From positions 379,214,179 through 379,278,178 of the forward strand of contig NC_081407.1 in the NCBI RefSeq assembly GCF_030272615.1: 64,000 bases of DNA. The letters are read 5' to 3'. Each line of letters begins with the position of its first letter. The stretch's first letter is position 1. The DNA is from Cryptomeria japonica. Its lineage: Eukaryota; Streptophyta; Pinopsida; Cupressales; Cupressaceae. The notes under the pieces were generated by a model. It saw only the letters and a list, made by a program, of their open reading frames with translations. It did not search any database and was not told where the DNA came from. Positions 37,366 through 48,679 of this stretch are shown here, piece after piece. Made by a program: the position numbers and the translations under genes.

Positions 37366-37640
37366 AAAAGAGAGAGAGATAGATAAGGAGATAGATAGAT
37401 AGAGAGGAAGAGGTAGAGGTAGACATAGAGGGAGAGATAAAGGTAGAGAGAAAGATGAGTACATAAGGAGTGGATGAGATAGATAGGTATAGAGGGAGAG
37501 GGAGAGGGAGAGGGGGAAATAGAGGTATATGTGGCAATATGATAAAAGGATAGAGGGAAAGGGATAGAAGCACATAGAGAGAGTGGGAGAGCTAAAGAGA
37601 GATAGGTAAAGAGGGAGAAGAAGGGAGAGAAGAGAAGTTA
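37363..37640 (-). repeat. Purine (GA/GATA) tract
   Basis: On the plus strand this is 'gagagagagatagataagg' and similar units for ~280 bp, the strand-reversed counterpart of the 20170-21096 tract. The minus-strand open frames in it are Ser-Leu-Pro-rich repeat artefacts. Confidence 0.85.
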
Positions 37641-38588
37641 GTGTTATCAAATTTTAATTTAATATATTAAAATTCCTTTTTAATATTAAAAAATTCTCTT
37701 GTAGTTGAAAAGATTTAATTTTAATTGTTTAAAATGAGTGTTACAAAATATATATATTATGTGGATTGAGTCATGATGTCACTATATATATTAGATTATT
37801 CCTTAAGGGATAAAAAAGTTAGAAGTTGGAAAACCTAAAACCATGAGATTTTTCTATTAAGATTTTTATTAACCGTGGTGTGTTTTAAATGAACCAATCA
37901 CTTTACAAACAAAATTATCACCATTACAATAAATACTATAAAAAATCATTTGAATTATAAATAATAATGTTTTTTTATAAATCTAATTATTACTAATTTA
38001 AGAGAGGAGGTGAAATCAAATAAGTCAATGAATTACAAACTGGCTTTTTACTTTTTCGTACAAACTCAATGACATAACCCACTTGCCACAATAAAGAGGG
38101 GAATACGTTTTTAAACTTATGATTTAATTTATTATTTCAATCAAAAATAATTACAATAAAAAATGTAATTCTAATTTATTTCATTTTTTTAAAAATTAAT
38201 TAATTAATTAATTCTAATTGTATAAAAAATAAAATATAAAATAAAAATGTAAAAATTAAACCTTAATTATAATGAGTCTATTCCTAAGTTTTCTTCAACA
38301 AGTATTCAATAGTAAATAAAAAGAAAAATTAATTTAATTAAAAAGACTCGCATTTCTGGTACATGGTTGAAGGAATATTTTTTAGTGTACTGAAACAACA
38401 AAAGGGAAAGTGGAGGATGAAGCTAGATATTATAAATTTGAAATTTGCAGAAGCAAAGAGTTACATACTTCCATTTGATTGTAATTTGCAAAGAATTCCA
38501 GAACTTAGAAACTCAATTGGAGTCATGAATATAGAGGAAAACCTTTAAAAAAAGTGCTAAAAACAAGATACATGTTTACTATAGATAC
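37641..38588. other. AT-rich spacer
   Basis: No supportable gene. A 61-codon frame at 38363-38548 (plus) starts with a plausible ATG and is lysine-rich but has no recognised motif. Confidence 0.45.
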
Positions 38589-38694
38589 CTGGTAACCTTG
38601 CAGGTGCAATGCGTATGTCAATGAGTGAAGGTCATCTCTTTTTCTTTGTGTTCTTTGCAAATGTGCGTGTACAGTTACATATTTTGCAGCACCT
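38589..38694 (-). pseudogene. Single exon of a MUT9-like casein kinase I (gene fragment)
   Basis: Between acceptor CTTCAG| and donor CAG|GTATCT, 35 codons are open. They read KYVTVHAHLQRT and then KRDDLHSLTYAL, ending LQGYQ. This matches the plant MUT9-like/EL1 casein kinase I activation-segment region (family pattern Y-A-S-V-H-A-H-L-G-R-T, then R-R-D-D-L-E-S-L-A-Y-T-L, ending W-Q-G-Y-Q). About ten codons before QGYQ are missing relative to the family as I know it. Neighbouring exons with the rest of the kinase were not found, so this is an isolated fragment, on the same strand as the Helentron and 2.4 kb upstream of it. Confidence 0.6.
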
Positions 38695-38699
38695 CTGAA

Positions 38700-40570
38700 G
38701 AGAAAGATAAGGAATATTAATTAATAAAAAAGAACATACGATTTGTTTTGAAGTATCTGAGAACAAATGCAAAATTGTATTATTACCACTATAAGTAAAA
38801 TCAAAATTAGAACTTATCACATTTTATCACTCATTTTGTAGATCAAATAACTAATTCTTTGAAACAAATTATGAACTTTAGGCTAATCCAATTAGCAGCC
38901 AAAAAAATGGCATGAGCCACTCTAGATTAAAGAAGACAACCCATATAAACTTAGCGATGGCCACTTTGTTGATTCAAGACATCTGTCTATTGACTAAAAA
39001 CTGATATTTTATTAAAAAACCGATCAGTCATATATGCTTTATCCAGTCTAAATGACATAAATTTTTTTAAAAAAAAATTACTACTTAATTTTCTGTTTTT
39101 TCTCCTACAATAATTGGTAAATTCCAAAGTTGATATCTGGGGTATACCAAATGAAGATGCAGCTAGGCATTTCACTGATACTGTGTCCAAACTACTTGAG
39201 ATAGAGAATTGAATCATATTGAACATGAGGTGTAAGCAGTAATAAAAAACCAACAAATTTTATTTTCCTTATGTTCATTGCATTTTCTTGAAATTATAGC
39301 TTTAATTTTTTTAATTCATTCTAATGTAAGGTTCAAGTATATTGCAAAACAATATAAATGTCCATTAATATATTTTATCAAGAATAATATATTTCATAAT
39401 TAGACAGACATTGGAAATATTGAACCAAATAGAAAGGAAATATATGCCATGTGTCAAGAAAGACCAACACGTGGCCAAGGGAAGAAGTAGGAGATTTAAG
39501 TTGGGAAGACAAATACATGCAGTTGGGTGCATGTATGCGTACAGCTCTCTTGCTATTTCTTCAAAAGTTGGTTTTCGTCTCAATAGATGCCATGGAAATA
39601 TGAGTTTGAGACATGGACAATTGAGGATTTAGCTGTTATTGCACTGGGAACTGTTGTTGCTCAAGAGGATGAGGGGGGCATTGAGACAGCCATGATTACA
39701 GGTCTCTAACTGTATTTAGCTATCCATAATATAAGTCGATTGGCATCTGTGAATTCAATTCAAGAGAATAGATAACTACGTTTGTAGCTTTTTTCATTTA
39801 GTTATTTCTATTAGATAGTGTTCAGAGTTAATTATGAAAATAAGATTCAGAAAGCTCTCATTTAAAATATGTTATATTTGTCTATTGTGTGTTTTATGTT
39901 ACAACTTTGTTGATTTTGTCTTTGGAGAATTGTTCTAGTTCAGAAAAATCAAGTTAGTTTTTTTATTCCTTTGGTAAAAAAAAATTGTCTGCATTTTTCA
40001 CAGAGACATCCATAAAAATGACCATACGACCATCAAATTCAGTTCCTGATGGGAGGCTAGGCTTCCCATGCCGCAATTTTGTTTTTCAAAATTCATGTCC
40101 AAGAACAGAGGGAGATAGGCTGGGTTTTCTCAAGGATTTTGTAGGAAACAAAGAGAACCTTAATTTGATGAAAGTAAAGAAGACAACAATAAAAGGGTTA
40201 GGTAATAAATGGAAAAATACTAACAATTTACAACACAGATGACTACAACAAGGATTTGTGTAGGTCTGTGTAACAAATTAAATGCATCCAGTTAAATCAG
40301 ATAAATCAGATATACAAGCTACCTTTGAAGACAAAAGTAAAAAACCCAGGTATTGTTTGTGAAAGAATTAGGGTTCTTGGGAGAAAATTAATGGGGAAAA
40401 TTCAGATTAAATTGCAGTTAATCCCAATTCAAGTTTCACCTCTTAAATAAATCCCCTTCCATATGAATGACGTTTAACTTACCCTTTGACAAAAGTCAAG
40501 TTGTTTGCTTTATTAACACTTTCATTTGCACAAAAAAAACAAAGAATATTTCAGTCAAATTTAAAAATAA
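38700..40570. other. Intergenic sequence with minor open frames
   Basis: Nothing firm. The longest open frames (38987-39256 minus, 39411-39632 plus, 39985-40242 plus) have no motif. A 40-codon plus-strand frame at 39587-39709 (EDLAVIALGTVVAQEDEGG) has protein-like composition but is too short to call. Confidence 0.4.
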
Positions 40571-40583
40571 CAGCAATTACTAG

Positions 40584-40711
40584 TCACAGATCATAAAGAA
40601 GACTTTGAGGCAAACTAAAAATTTGTTGTTTGCCAGATTCTCGGTCGAGAACATTGTGTTGCCCATATCCTGGAGTGAATGCACACAATAGATTTTTATG
40701 TAGTGGAGGGC
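40584..40711 (-). CDS. Terminal exon of an unknown gene (open copy)
   Basis: After acceptor GATTGCAG| a frame of 41 codons runs to TGA at 40584. It reads LLCAFTPGYGQHNVLDRES and ends SLPQSLLYDL. Composition is protein-like and the same frame is seen in the duplicate 387 bp away. I do not recognise the protein, and preceding exons could not be placed with confidence. It may be a captured or orphan exon. Confidence 0.4.
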
Positions 40712-40970
40712 CTGCAATCATTTCTATTAATAAAAGCTTTAGCTATAGGAAGCCCTAAAAAAAAATGGGTTTAAATTTTTTGAAATATTTTTTATGAAAA
40801 GATAATTCTGTTTTCTATCAGAATTAGGAAATTTTAGTCTTCAAGCTTTGACAAAAAGACTCAAAAGATTTTTTTTTTCTAAATAAACATTGTATAAAGA
40901 GTTACAGTCACTAGAATCAAAATAAAGCCTATCTAATAAACACTGCCCGGATTTAACTCGCAATTACTAG

Positions 40971-41098
40971 TCACAGATCATAGAGAAGACTTTGAGGCAA
41001 ACTAAAAATTTGTTGTTTGCCAGATTCTCGATCGAGAACATTGTGCTACCCATATTCTGGAGTGAATGCACAAAATAGATTTTTATGTAGTGGAGGGC
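40971..41098 (-). pseudogene. Duplicate of the terminal exon with a premature stop
   Basis: It aligns base for base with 40584-40711. The codon that is Gln (17th) in the other copy is TAG here (41046-41048), and the Gly two codons earlier is Glu. The acceptor GATTGCAG| is kept. Confidence 0.45.
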
Positions 41099-41787
41099 CT
41101 GCAATCATTTCTATTAATAAAAGCTTTAGCTATAGGAAGCCCTAAAAAAAAATGGGTTTAAATTTTTTAAAATATTTTTTACAAAAAGATAATTCTGTTT
41201 TCTATCAGAATTAGGAAATTTTAGTCTTCAAGCTTTGACAAAAAGACTCAAAAGATTTTTTTCTTCTAAATAAACATTGTATAAAGAGTTACAGACACCA
41301 GAAACAAAATAAAGCCTATCTAATAAACATTGCCCAGATTTAACTCGTTCGAACTTCATGGGTTGACAATAAGATTTGACACACCCCACAATGCATCCAA
41401 GGCTCCAGCGTTGACAAATCACTGCAAAACCCTAAAGGTTTATCTGCAAAACCTTTACATACAAGCAAACAACTCAGTAATTTCGATGACACAAAAAAAA
41501 ATTTAAAAAGGAAAAGGAAAATACAAAGCACACCCAAAAAAACCAGACTAATATTAGAAAATGCACTTGTGTACATTAAAAGGAAATTTACAACAGACAA
41601 ATTAATTTTAATAAACTAATAAAATACCAGCACTTTGATATGTCCCTGAAACTGTCAAAAATGTATACAAGTCCCTGAAACAGAAAATGTAAGAAGTAGA
41701 ACTAGACAAACGAAGGAGGAGGAAAGTCGAGAATGTGTTGCAGAGAAAAATGGACAAGAAAGTATCCTATTACTCCATCGGTGATGC

Positions 41788-41931
41788 AAACATTTAATAT
41801 GTACTAACCGACTTAAAACATTTAATTTGCACAAACCGACTTAAAACATTTAATTTGCACACGAAGCAACTTTAAAACATTTAATATGCACGGAAAACAA
41901 CTTTAAAAACATTTAATATGCACGATAGCTC
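41788..41931 (+). repeat. 28-31 bp minisatellite, about five units
   Basis: Units share 'aaacatttaat(a/t)tgcac', separated by 'aaaccgactt' or 'gaagcaacttt'. No gene overlaps. Confidence 0.8.
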
Positions 41932-41939
41932 AGGGGAAA

Positions 41940-43690
41940 AATTCTTTAAAAAACACATTTAAAAAATTGCCGAACGTGTCAAGTTTAATTTATATAGAAT
42001 TTAGAAACTCAAAATATATTTTTTACTACTACTGTAGCTCTTGCTAGCCAATAGGAAAGCAAATAAATAATGTTATTTAAATTATTTAAATATGTATAAA
42101 TATTTAAACTATACAACATGACACAAATTTTTAAAAATCGTCACAGCTGATTGGTCACCTAAAAAAAATAAATTGATCCAGGTGAATGCAAAAGTATCTT
42201 GCCTAGCGGCAGGAGCTAAAAAATTAAAATTACATTATATGAGTATTATTTTAAGTTCTTTGGTTTGTCTATTAATTAATTTTTTTTAAATCATATTTTA
42301 CTTTTGTTTATAAAATTTCATTATTTCAACACTATTCTGATTGGGTACTCATTTTTTAACTATCTCATATTATAAGTGGATAGATGTGAATTTAGTCATA
42401 ACTCTATATCTAAGTATTTTATCTTGGCATGCAAGGTAGATGATAAATATTTAATTGTAAAAAGACGAGGGAAGTCATTGATATTGATAAAATGGAAGAA
42501 CCATCCAATAAAAATATCACCTAAGTAAATAATTTTTTTATGTAAAAGTGTCCGCATTTGATCAAGAATGAGAGAAATAATTATTTGAAGAGGGAAGTAT
42601 GCTACACCCTTAATCATAGTGTGTGTATAGGGTTATAAGTAGTCGTCGTGTGACTACCATAACAATTAATTAAGTCATATTATCATTATTATAATCTTTT
42701 ATAGTAAATTAGGTTAGTCTAGGGATTATATGTTGTTATCTAAGTTTTCTTGTGTAATATCCTATGAAAAAGTAATTACATGTAAGATGTATTGAGTCTT
42801 ATTTGATCATAAGATAGCCAATTATGTTCACATTGGAGATTTTTTTTATTTTTAGCCCCTTGAGGTGACTTATTTTTAATTAGTGGTAAAACAAGTTTTA
42901 AAGGGACTCGAAACCCTTTACAAATGCATTGTGTTGGGATTTAAAATCCACTTACAAAATGATGCAAGAAGATAGAGCACAAAACAATAAAAACCAAACA
43001 TCAGCCAAACAATAGTAGAATAGAGTTTTTACAAAATTAAGGCCATAGCCATAAATCGAACTAGCTCAAAGAGACAACCATCTTAAACCTTGAATACAAC
43101 AAGAAAAGCATAAAGAAAAATAAACTTTTAATCTTCACTTTTTTATGATGGAGAAGCATGAAACCTCTAGCTTTCTCAAGCTCCACCTCAATAGGAATAA
43201 TAGAAGTTAAACTCAAAGCACCGCTCGATCAAAGGGCAGTACAAATGCTTTTATCACATCTCCCATCTTCTCCTCCAATACACGTCTCGACCTCATTAAG
43301 AAGATCAAAAGAATGACCAACAACCTACTACAAGAAATAAAAATAGCCCACCAACATTCTCTCTACCTCAATAGGAAAAAAAGGGGTGGTATCAAAGAAA
43401 GGTGAGGGAAAAATCTCTACAACTGATCCAAAAGTTAGAAGCAAAGATATCCAAAACATCCAAAATCCTAATAATATGAAACTAAATAGATATATTTCTC
43501 AAGGGGCACTCCACCTCTAAAAGGATAGACTGAACAAAAACCAAAGAAAACATTACCATATCCACCACTAACAAAAAAAAATAAAAACCTAAAATTGGGC
43601 CAAAAGAAATAGTGGCCATAGTTTCATCCAAAAGGGAAGAAAAAAAAACCCTACAACAACATAAGAAGTTAGAGCACCCAAAGAAAACAA
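41940..43690. other. AT-rich spacer with a dispersed-repeat fragment
   Basis: 42240-42400 resembles 340-480 at the window start. The remainder shows no gene that I can support. Confidence 0.45.
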
Positions 43691-43692
43691 AC

Positions 43693-44006
43693 ATGAAAAA
43701 ACCAAGAGGGCAATATCTCCCTACCAACTCCTCCAAACAAAAACAATAGAAAACATTGTAAAATTAGAAGATAGGAAGAATAATATCATACCCACCAAAA
43801 CATAGCTTGTCAAAAAGATATAAATGCCCAAAACCAAGTGAAGTAAGCTATGAAAAAACCAAGAGGGCAATATCTCCCTACCAACTCCTCCAAACAAAAA
43901 CAATAGAAAACATTGTAAAATTAGAAGATAGGAAGAATAATATCATACCCACCAAAACATAGCTTGTCAAAAAGATATAAATGCCCAAAACCAAGTGAAG
44001 TAAGCT
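43693..44006. repeat. 157-bp tandem duplication
   Basis: 43693-43849 and 43850-44006 are essentially identical, both starting 'atgaaaaaaccaagagggca'. The near identity implies a recent duplication. On the minus strand both units give the same hydrophobic 50-60 codon frame, which I do not regard as a gene. Confidence 0.95.
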
Positions 44007-44110
44007 ACGGCCAGAACCAGCAACAAAGTATTTGGCACAAACCAAAAACATGATAGACCACAAGACATGCACCACTTAAACCACCACAACCCTCCTCACG
44101 AAAGCCCTCT

Positions 44111-44449
44111 CTAAAGAGGGAAGAGGACGAGAGCAACCCAAAACGATGTTTCAATCACCACAGAATATAGAGCCCGATAATCAACATCCTCCACTCCAAC
44201 AGTAAGCGTAGAGAAACACCACGACGACCAAAAAAAAACCAAAGTACGCCCATCAAGATCTACATAATGTATAGCCAGGGTCTCAAATAAAGCCTCTAAA
44301 TCACATACTGGAAAACCACCAATAGCAGCATGGGCCACAGATAGATTACCCCAAGCTAAGGAGAAAGCAGTGGGAGAAAGGGGAAGCTCATGCCAAGTAA
44401 ATCGAAAACCCATGCAGGACCCCCATCCAAAAATAGACCCTCCACACAC
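44111..44449 (-). other. Unrecognised minus-strand open frame (112 codons)
   Basis: An open frame from 44449 to 44111 is rich in Trp, Phe, Val and Leu (FRFTWHELPLSPTAFSLAWG) and starts MCGGSIFGWG. Its composition is not low-complexity, and stop-interrupted sequence of similar character continues downstream to about 43480. It could be a decayed element protein. No conserved motif seen. Confidence 0.25.
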
Positions 44450-44619
44450 ACGCTCACCACATAGTCAGAAGGTAGAGACACACTCCTCTCTACCAACCCC
44501 AAAAAACCCATTTACTCCATTGTCCTCCTTTGATCCATCTTCACTATTCTCATCGTCCCTTGCAGTCGAAACCCCTATTCCCACTCACTCGCACATTCTG
44601 GCTCTATTGAGGTGACTTG

Positions 44620-46520
44620 TTATTCTTTACCAGTATTTGTACATATTTCATATTATACTTTCCCTTTGGTAAGTTATCTTAGTAAAAATTTTCTGAGAGT
44701 ATCATATTTTTAAAATAATTTTGGTTTTTGATAAATTGGTCTCAAAGTCATATTAAATTTGTATTCATTAGATAATTTTAGTTGAAAAACTTATGGTCAA
44801 AAACTAATTTAGCTAGAATCAATCTAGATAGACTGTATATTTGACCAAAACTGAATTATTTATTTAAAAGAAAAAAAGTTGTATAATAAGTTGGCATGAA
44901 ATGTAGTTCACAACTTTGAAATTTCACCCAGAAACTAAGAGCTAGTTAGTGTAACTCATATTTTAAGGCCAAATAAATACGCACATTACTTCTAGGTGTT
45001 ATATCAAATTTTCTAATAGTAAGATTCAATGTTTGTATCTTTGACATTTTACTTCTAGTTATTTGAAATAATCCTTAATGTATGTTAACGCTTGATCCAT
45101 TATCATGTAAAAATTATTTAATGATCAAAATAACACAATTCACCATAATATATAAAGCTAATGTTTCAAGAAATATCTTCCAAGTTAAACTTATTTATCA
45201 TTGAACAATATATCATACTATGTTTGTGGCTAAAAAAATCTATTAAAATTTTATTAATTAAAAACTGATATTAAATGTAACTTGCACTTTAAATACAACC
45301 TTTTGTATTATCTCTCTCTATAATGATGATGTATAAAATATGTCCATATTAGTAGGAATTGTTCACTTATAAGGACTTGAATTAGCATCATTCTTATAGT
45401 AAGCACCTCTTATTACTCTACACCCAAGCCTAATGGACATGATTATATATGTGCCACAAGAAACTAGCACTTACATTCTAATGATATCAAGCAAACAAAT
45501 TACTTTGTATATTTTATTCCTACCATTATATTTTGGAAAAATGGTTATACATTACATTTTATTTTTTAGGTTCAAATGAACTAAAACCTCATGATTAACT
45601 TTTATAGCTTTTATTTTGGTTTTTGTCTAGTTCTAATTTTTGTAGTGGTTGTTAGTCTTAACATTGGGTTTTCTCACACCTCACAAGACCCCTTTCATCT
45701 ACCTTTTGGCTATTATGTAAGGGTTCAGGCCCTCTCTTGCTTTATCTAATCAAAACTTTTATAGCTATGTCTAGAGTTAATTCAATTAAGGGTCTTAGAT
45801 AGAACCACCATTCTCCTTCAAGTAATATTCAAGAGTAAAAAATAATTCTTATACAATTACCAGAAGATGAAAAGTATCTCTACATCTACTTTTATTATAA
45901 TAAACTCATTTATGTAGTTTCCAATGCAACTTTTTGTAGGATAAAATTTCAATCTAGGCTTTTAATTACTATCTTCATAGTATATGCTTTACAAAAGTAA
46001 TTATAGCCTAATATATTCACAACTTTATGGTGTAGATGTGTAGGCTTCACATTCATGTGCGTTACTACATCTAGCATGAAAACCTTTAACATGAGACCAA
46101 CAATGCATTTATGATATAAATTCACCAACTTCTTGTTTCAATGTCTAGAAACAAAAGGAATGAATATGCAAAAAAACTCTTTACAACCTCATTTTGTACA
46201 AAAAAAAGAAAAAAAAAAGGAAGAATTATCATTTTCAAAATTGAAATCATTACAAATATTTCTTTCAATTATAAGCAAATATACAATACACACATTTTTC
46301 AAATGTTGTAAACAATATAATACATATTTCAAAATTGTATAACAACATTATATCGTCAATTAAAAAATATAGCTCCTTAACCTATTAACTTACCTATAAT
46401 TTACTATTGGTATAACCTTTGCGCCAATCACTATAGAATTGAGAACGAATAAAGCATCACATACTTATATCTGAACATGTTAACTTGCATATCCATTTCT
46501 ATCATAACAAGTACTACTAG
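44620..46520. other. AT-rich spacer
   Basis: No gene, RNA or repeat array could be supported. Only short AT-driven open frames. Confidence 0.5.
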
Positions 46521-46531
46521 TTATAATTAAA

Positions 46532-47089
46532 TTAACGTGTAAGCTTTAAATAACAATGCCTCTTCATTTTAGAATGCATTGATCCATTAACATTTTTCTT
46601 ACTGGTAACGTTACCCTCGCTGTAGCTGCTTGTGTCACTTGGGTGTTCTGGCCTAAACGTTGAGCTCGAAATCTGCGGAGTTTGAGGCTCTATCTTCCCT
46701 TCCAGCATCTGCACCACTTGCCCCATGCTAGGCCTCACTTCCTCGTCCTCTTGAATGCATAACAACTCTACAACACATGCTCTTCTCACCTCTTCCATGT
46801 CTGCCTCCTCTGCAACACCCTCCTCCACAACATTATTCACGTTCCCCTGCTGAATTTGAGTTGCAGCCCATGGGGGAAAGTAAAACTTACTTGAATCTTG
46901 CACGTTTAAGTCTATATTTCTTCGCCCCGAAATGATTTCCAAAAGCGTCATACCAAAACTGTAGACGTCAACCTTAGGTGAGATGGGAAGACCAAAGATC
47001 CACTCTGGAGCCAAGTACCCTCTGGTTCCTCGTGTTGTGGTCAGCACGCGGCTGAAATCTCTACCCACAAGCTTTGCTAGCTCAATGTC
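46532..47089 (-). pseudogene. C-terminal half of a G-type lectin receptor kinase, truncated
   Basis: About 186 codons remain open to a stop at 46532. They hold the end of the activation segment (GRDFSRVLTTTRGTRGYLAP, then EW), subdomain IX (KVDVYSFGMTLLEIISGRRN), and subdomain XI (EVRPSMGQVVQMLEG), followed by a Ser/Thr-rich tail. These are hallmarks of plant S-domain receptor-like Ser/Thr kinases at the plasma membrane. The lectin, PAN, transmembrane and N-lobe parts, the ATP site and the catalytic loop are all missing. The DFG position reads Asp-Ile-Glu just before the open part (about 47081-47089). No upstream kinase sequence was found on the minus strand beyond 47.1 kb, so this is a dead fragment. 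Confidence 0.85.
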
Positions 47090-47169
47090 GGTGCATCGTA
47101 AGGGCTGGGTAGACGCTGTCTTGCTGAATTCTCTTGAAAGAGCCCGTCATCTGAAAACTCAATGATTTT

Positions 47170-47800
47170 AAAATTTTGCATGTTTTTTGAGAATGGAATG
47201 AGTTGGCGGATGATCTGACCAAATTGGCGACAACATAGTCTACTAATGTCTTGTCATTATAGGCGGGCAGTGACTCAGCACCATTTTATAGCATAACCTT
47301 TCGTCATGGAGGTTAAGGTGATGTGAAGGGAAAGCTTGGGTGATGGGGGTGGATGTGCGGATCTTTTGTTTTGTCTGTGTAATGAGTCCCATGGTGATGT
47401 TTGGACTGGACGACTTATCGTATTACACAATTAGTTTTGTGTCGATCCCTCTTTTTTGGACTTAGATAATGCATGACCTCATTTATGTAAGGATTCCTTG
47501 AGAATTCCAATGGTTCGAGTCTTATGTGAGAGGTCCATGTTGGCTAAATCTTTGACCAACATGGTGATAAGTGATCTAACTTGATTAATACATCAAATGG
47601 TAGTAATTATGATATTATGCCTCGTAATCTAGAACATTTATGACAATGTTTGAAGTTATAGGGATGCTCAGATATTTCCTACAGGATTGCAGATTTTAGA
47701 GAAAAGATTATGTGAAAGGATGGGTAGGACAAATTGTAATCTCTCTTTTATGATATTCGACGACAAGAAGTGAGTCACAATTATTAGAGTTTGATAGGAA
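47170..47800. other. Intergenic sequence
   Basis: No gene supported. Less AT-rich than the neighbouring spacers, perhaps decayed element sequence. Confidence 0.4.
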
Positions 47801-47822
47801 GAAAAAGCGACAAATATCTTTC

Positions 47823-48278
47823 TTGGGGGAGGTGTCAGACAAAAGACCTAAGTGTATTTTTAAGACAAATCACGACCTCATTATTCACATTGTCAAGGTT
47901 GCTCTCAAAAATGAATTTTTGAATGCTAATCATTGTCATGAGGTTAACAAGTACATCTATGCCATGTTCCTAGCCACTTTGTTTGACGCTGGGGAAACTA
48001 AGGCCATGACAAAGTTAATATGCAAGAAGTTGATTTGGAACTACTGCCTTGGTAAGCTAGAAGGTGCGTTGGAGAATGTTAGCCCGAACTTGGGGATTCT
48101 GCTCCCAAAACACTTATGTACTGAGGCATTGAGGGAGCAAAGTTGTAAAGTATTCTCTGATTCATTCTTCGGGACCTTCTCTTCTACCCAAGAGGAAGCT
48201 AGCAGTGGAGAAAAGCGTCCTTTTCTTGAAAAAAATGTAAGAGCTAGTTTTGGAGAGTGGTGTTGGCTAGTTATATAA
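47823..48278 (+). CDS. Hypothetical ORF, unknown family
   Basis: A 151-codon frame ends at 48278. It has balanced protein-like composition (LIIHIVKVALKNEFLNANHC, KLEGALENVSPNLGILL, STQEEASSGEKRP). The first codon of the open stretch is TTG, so the true start may be an internal ATG or an upstream exon. Interrupted sequence with related codon use continues to about 48670. I do not recognise it. It may be a relic of a mobile-element gene, and could be chance. Confidence 0.3.
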   Translation: MGEVSDKRPKCIFKTNHDLIIHIVKVALKNEFLNANHCHEVNKYIYAMFLATLFDAGETKAMTKLICKKLIWNYCLGKLEGALENVSPNLGILLPKHLCTEALREQSCKVFSDSFFGTFSSTQEEASSGEKRPFLEKNVRASFGEWCWLVI

Positions 48279-48679
48279 ATACTTTAAGGATGAGGGCTTA
48301 GCAGGTAGCGATGCTATAGAAAAATAGTTTAGCATGGATATAAAAAAGGAGAAAGATAACTTCAAAAACATGGTTGGTGTCGTGGTAGATGTGGATGTTC
48401 ATGTTGAATGTGACATGGACATTCCAATGAAAGCTTGGATGACAACAAAGAAGGGTGGGCAATGCACCAAGTGATCTTGAATGCCACAATTCTCCTGGCG
48501 ACTTCGTCAAGTATATATGCTAATATTGTTTTTACTTAGACGTGGTTTGTTTTTACTACTACTCTATCTCTTTTTTGCTCATGGAGAATTTTTGTGGGTT
48601 TCTCGTGCCCCTTATTTATTGGTTGGTAATTTGGTTCAAATTTGTATGTGGGTGGGCAACTTACTAGTATAGTTTGGTA

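Larger units (their letters stand above)
40574..41347. repeat. 387-bp tandem duplication
   Basis: 40574-40960 and 40961-41347 are the same unit with a small number of substitutions (for example 'cataaagaag' versus 'catagagaag', and 'ggtcgagaac' versus 'gatcgagaac'). The units abut exactly, so this is a local segmental duplication. Each contains the exon described separately. Confidence 0.95.

Noticed and set aside
37237-37650. Minus-strand 137-codon frame
   Set aside because: Same artefact in the purine tract; low-complexity Ser-Leu-Pro.
39587-39709. 40-codon plus-strand ORF with protein-like composition
   Set aside because: Too short, no family match, no clear splice context.
43482-44075. 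Repeated hydrophobic minus-strand frames
   Set aside because: The duplicated frames arise from the 157-bp tandem duplication and show no motif.
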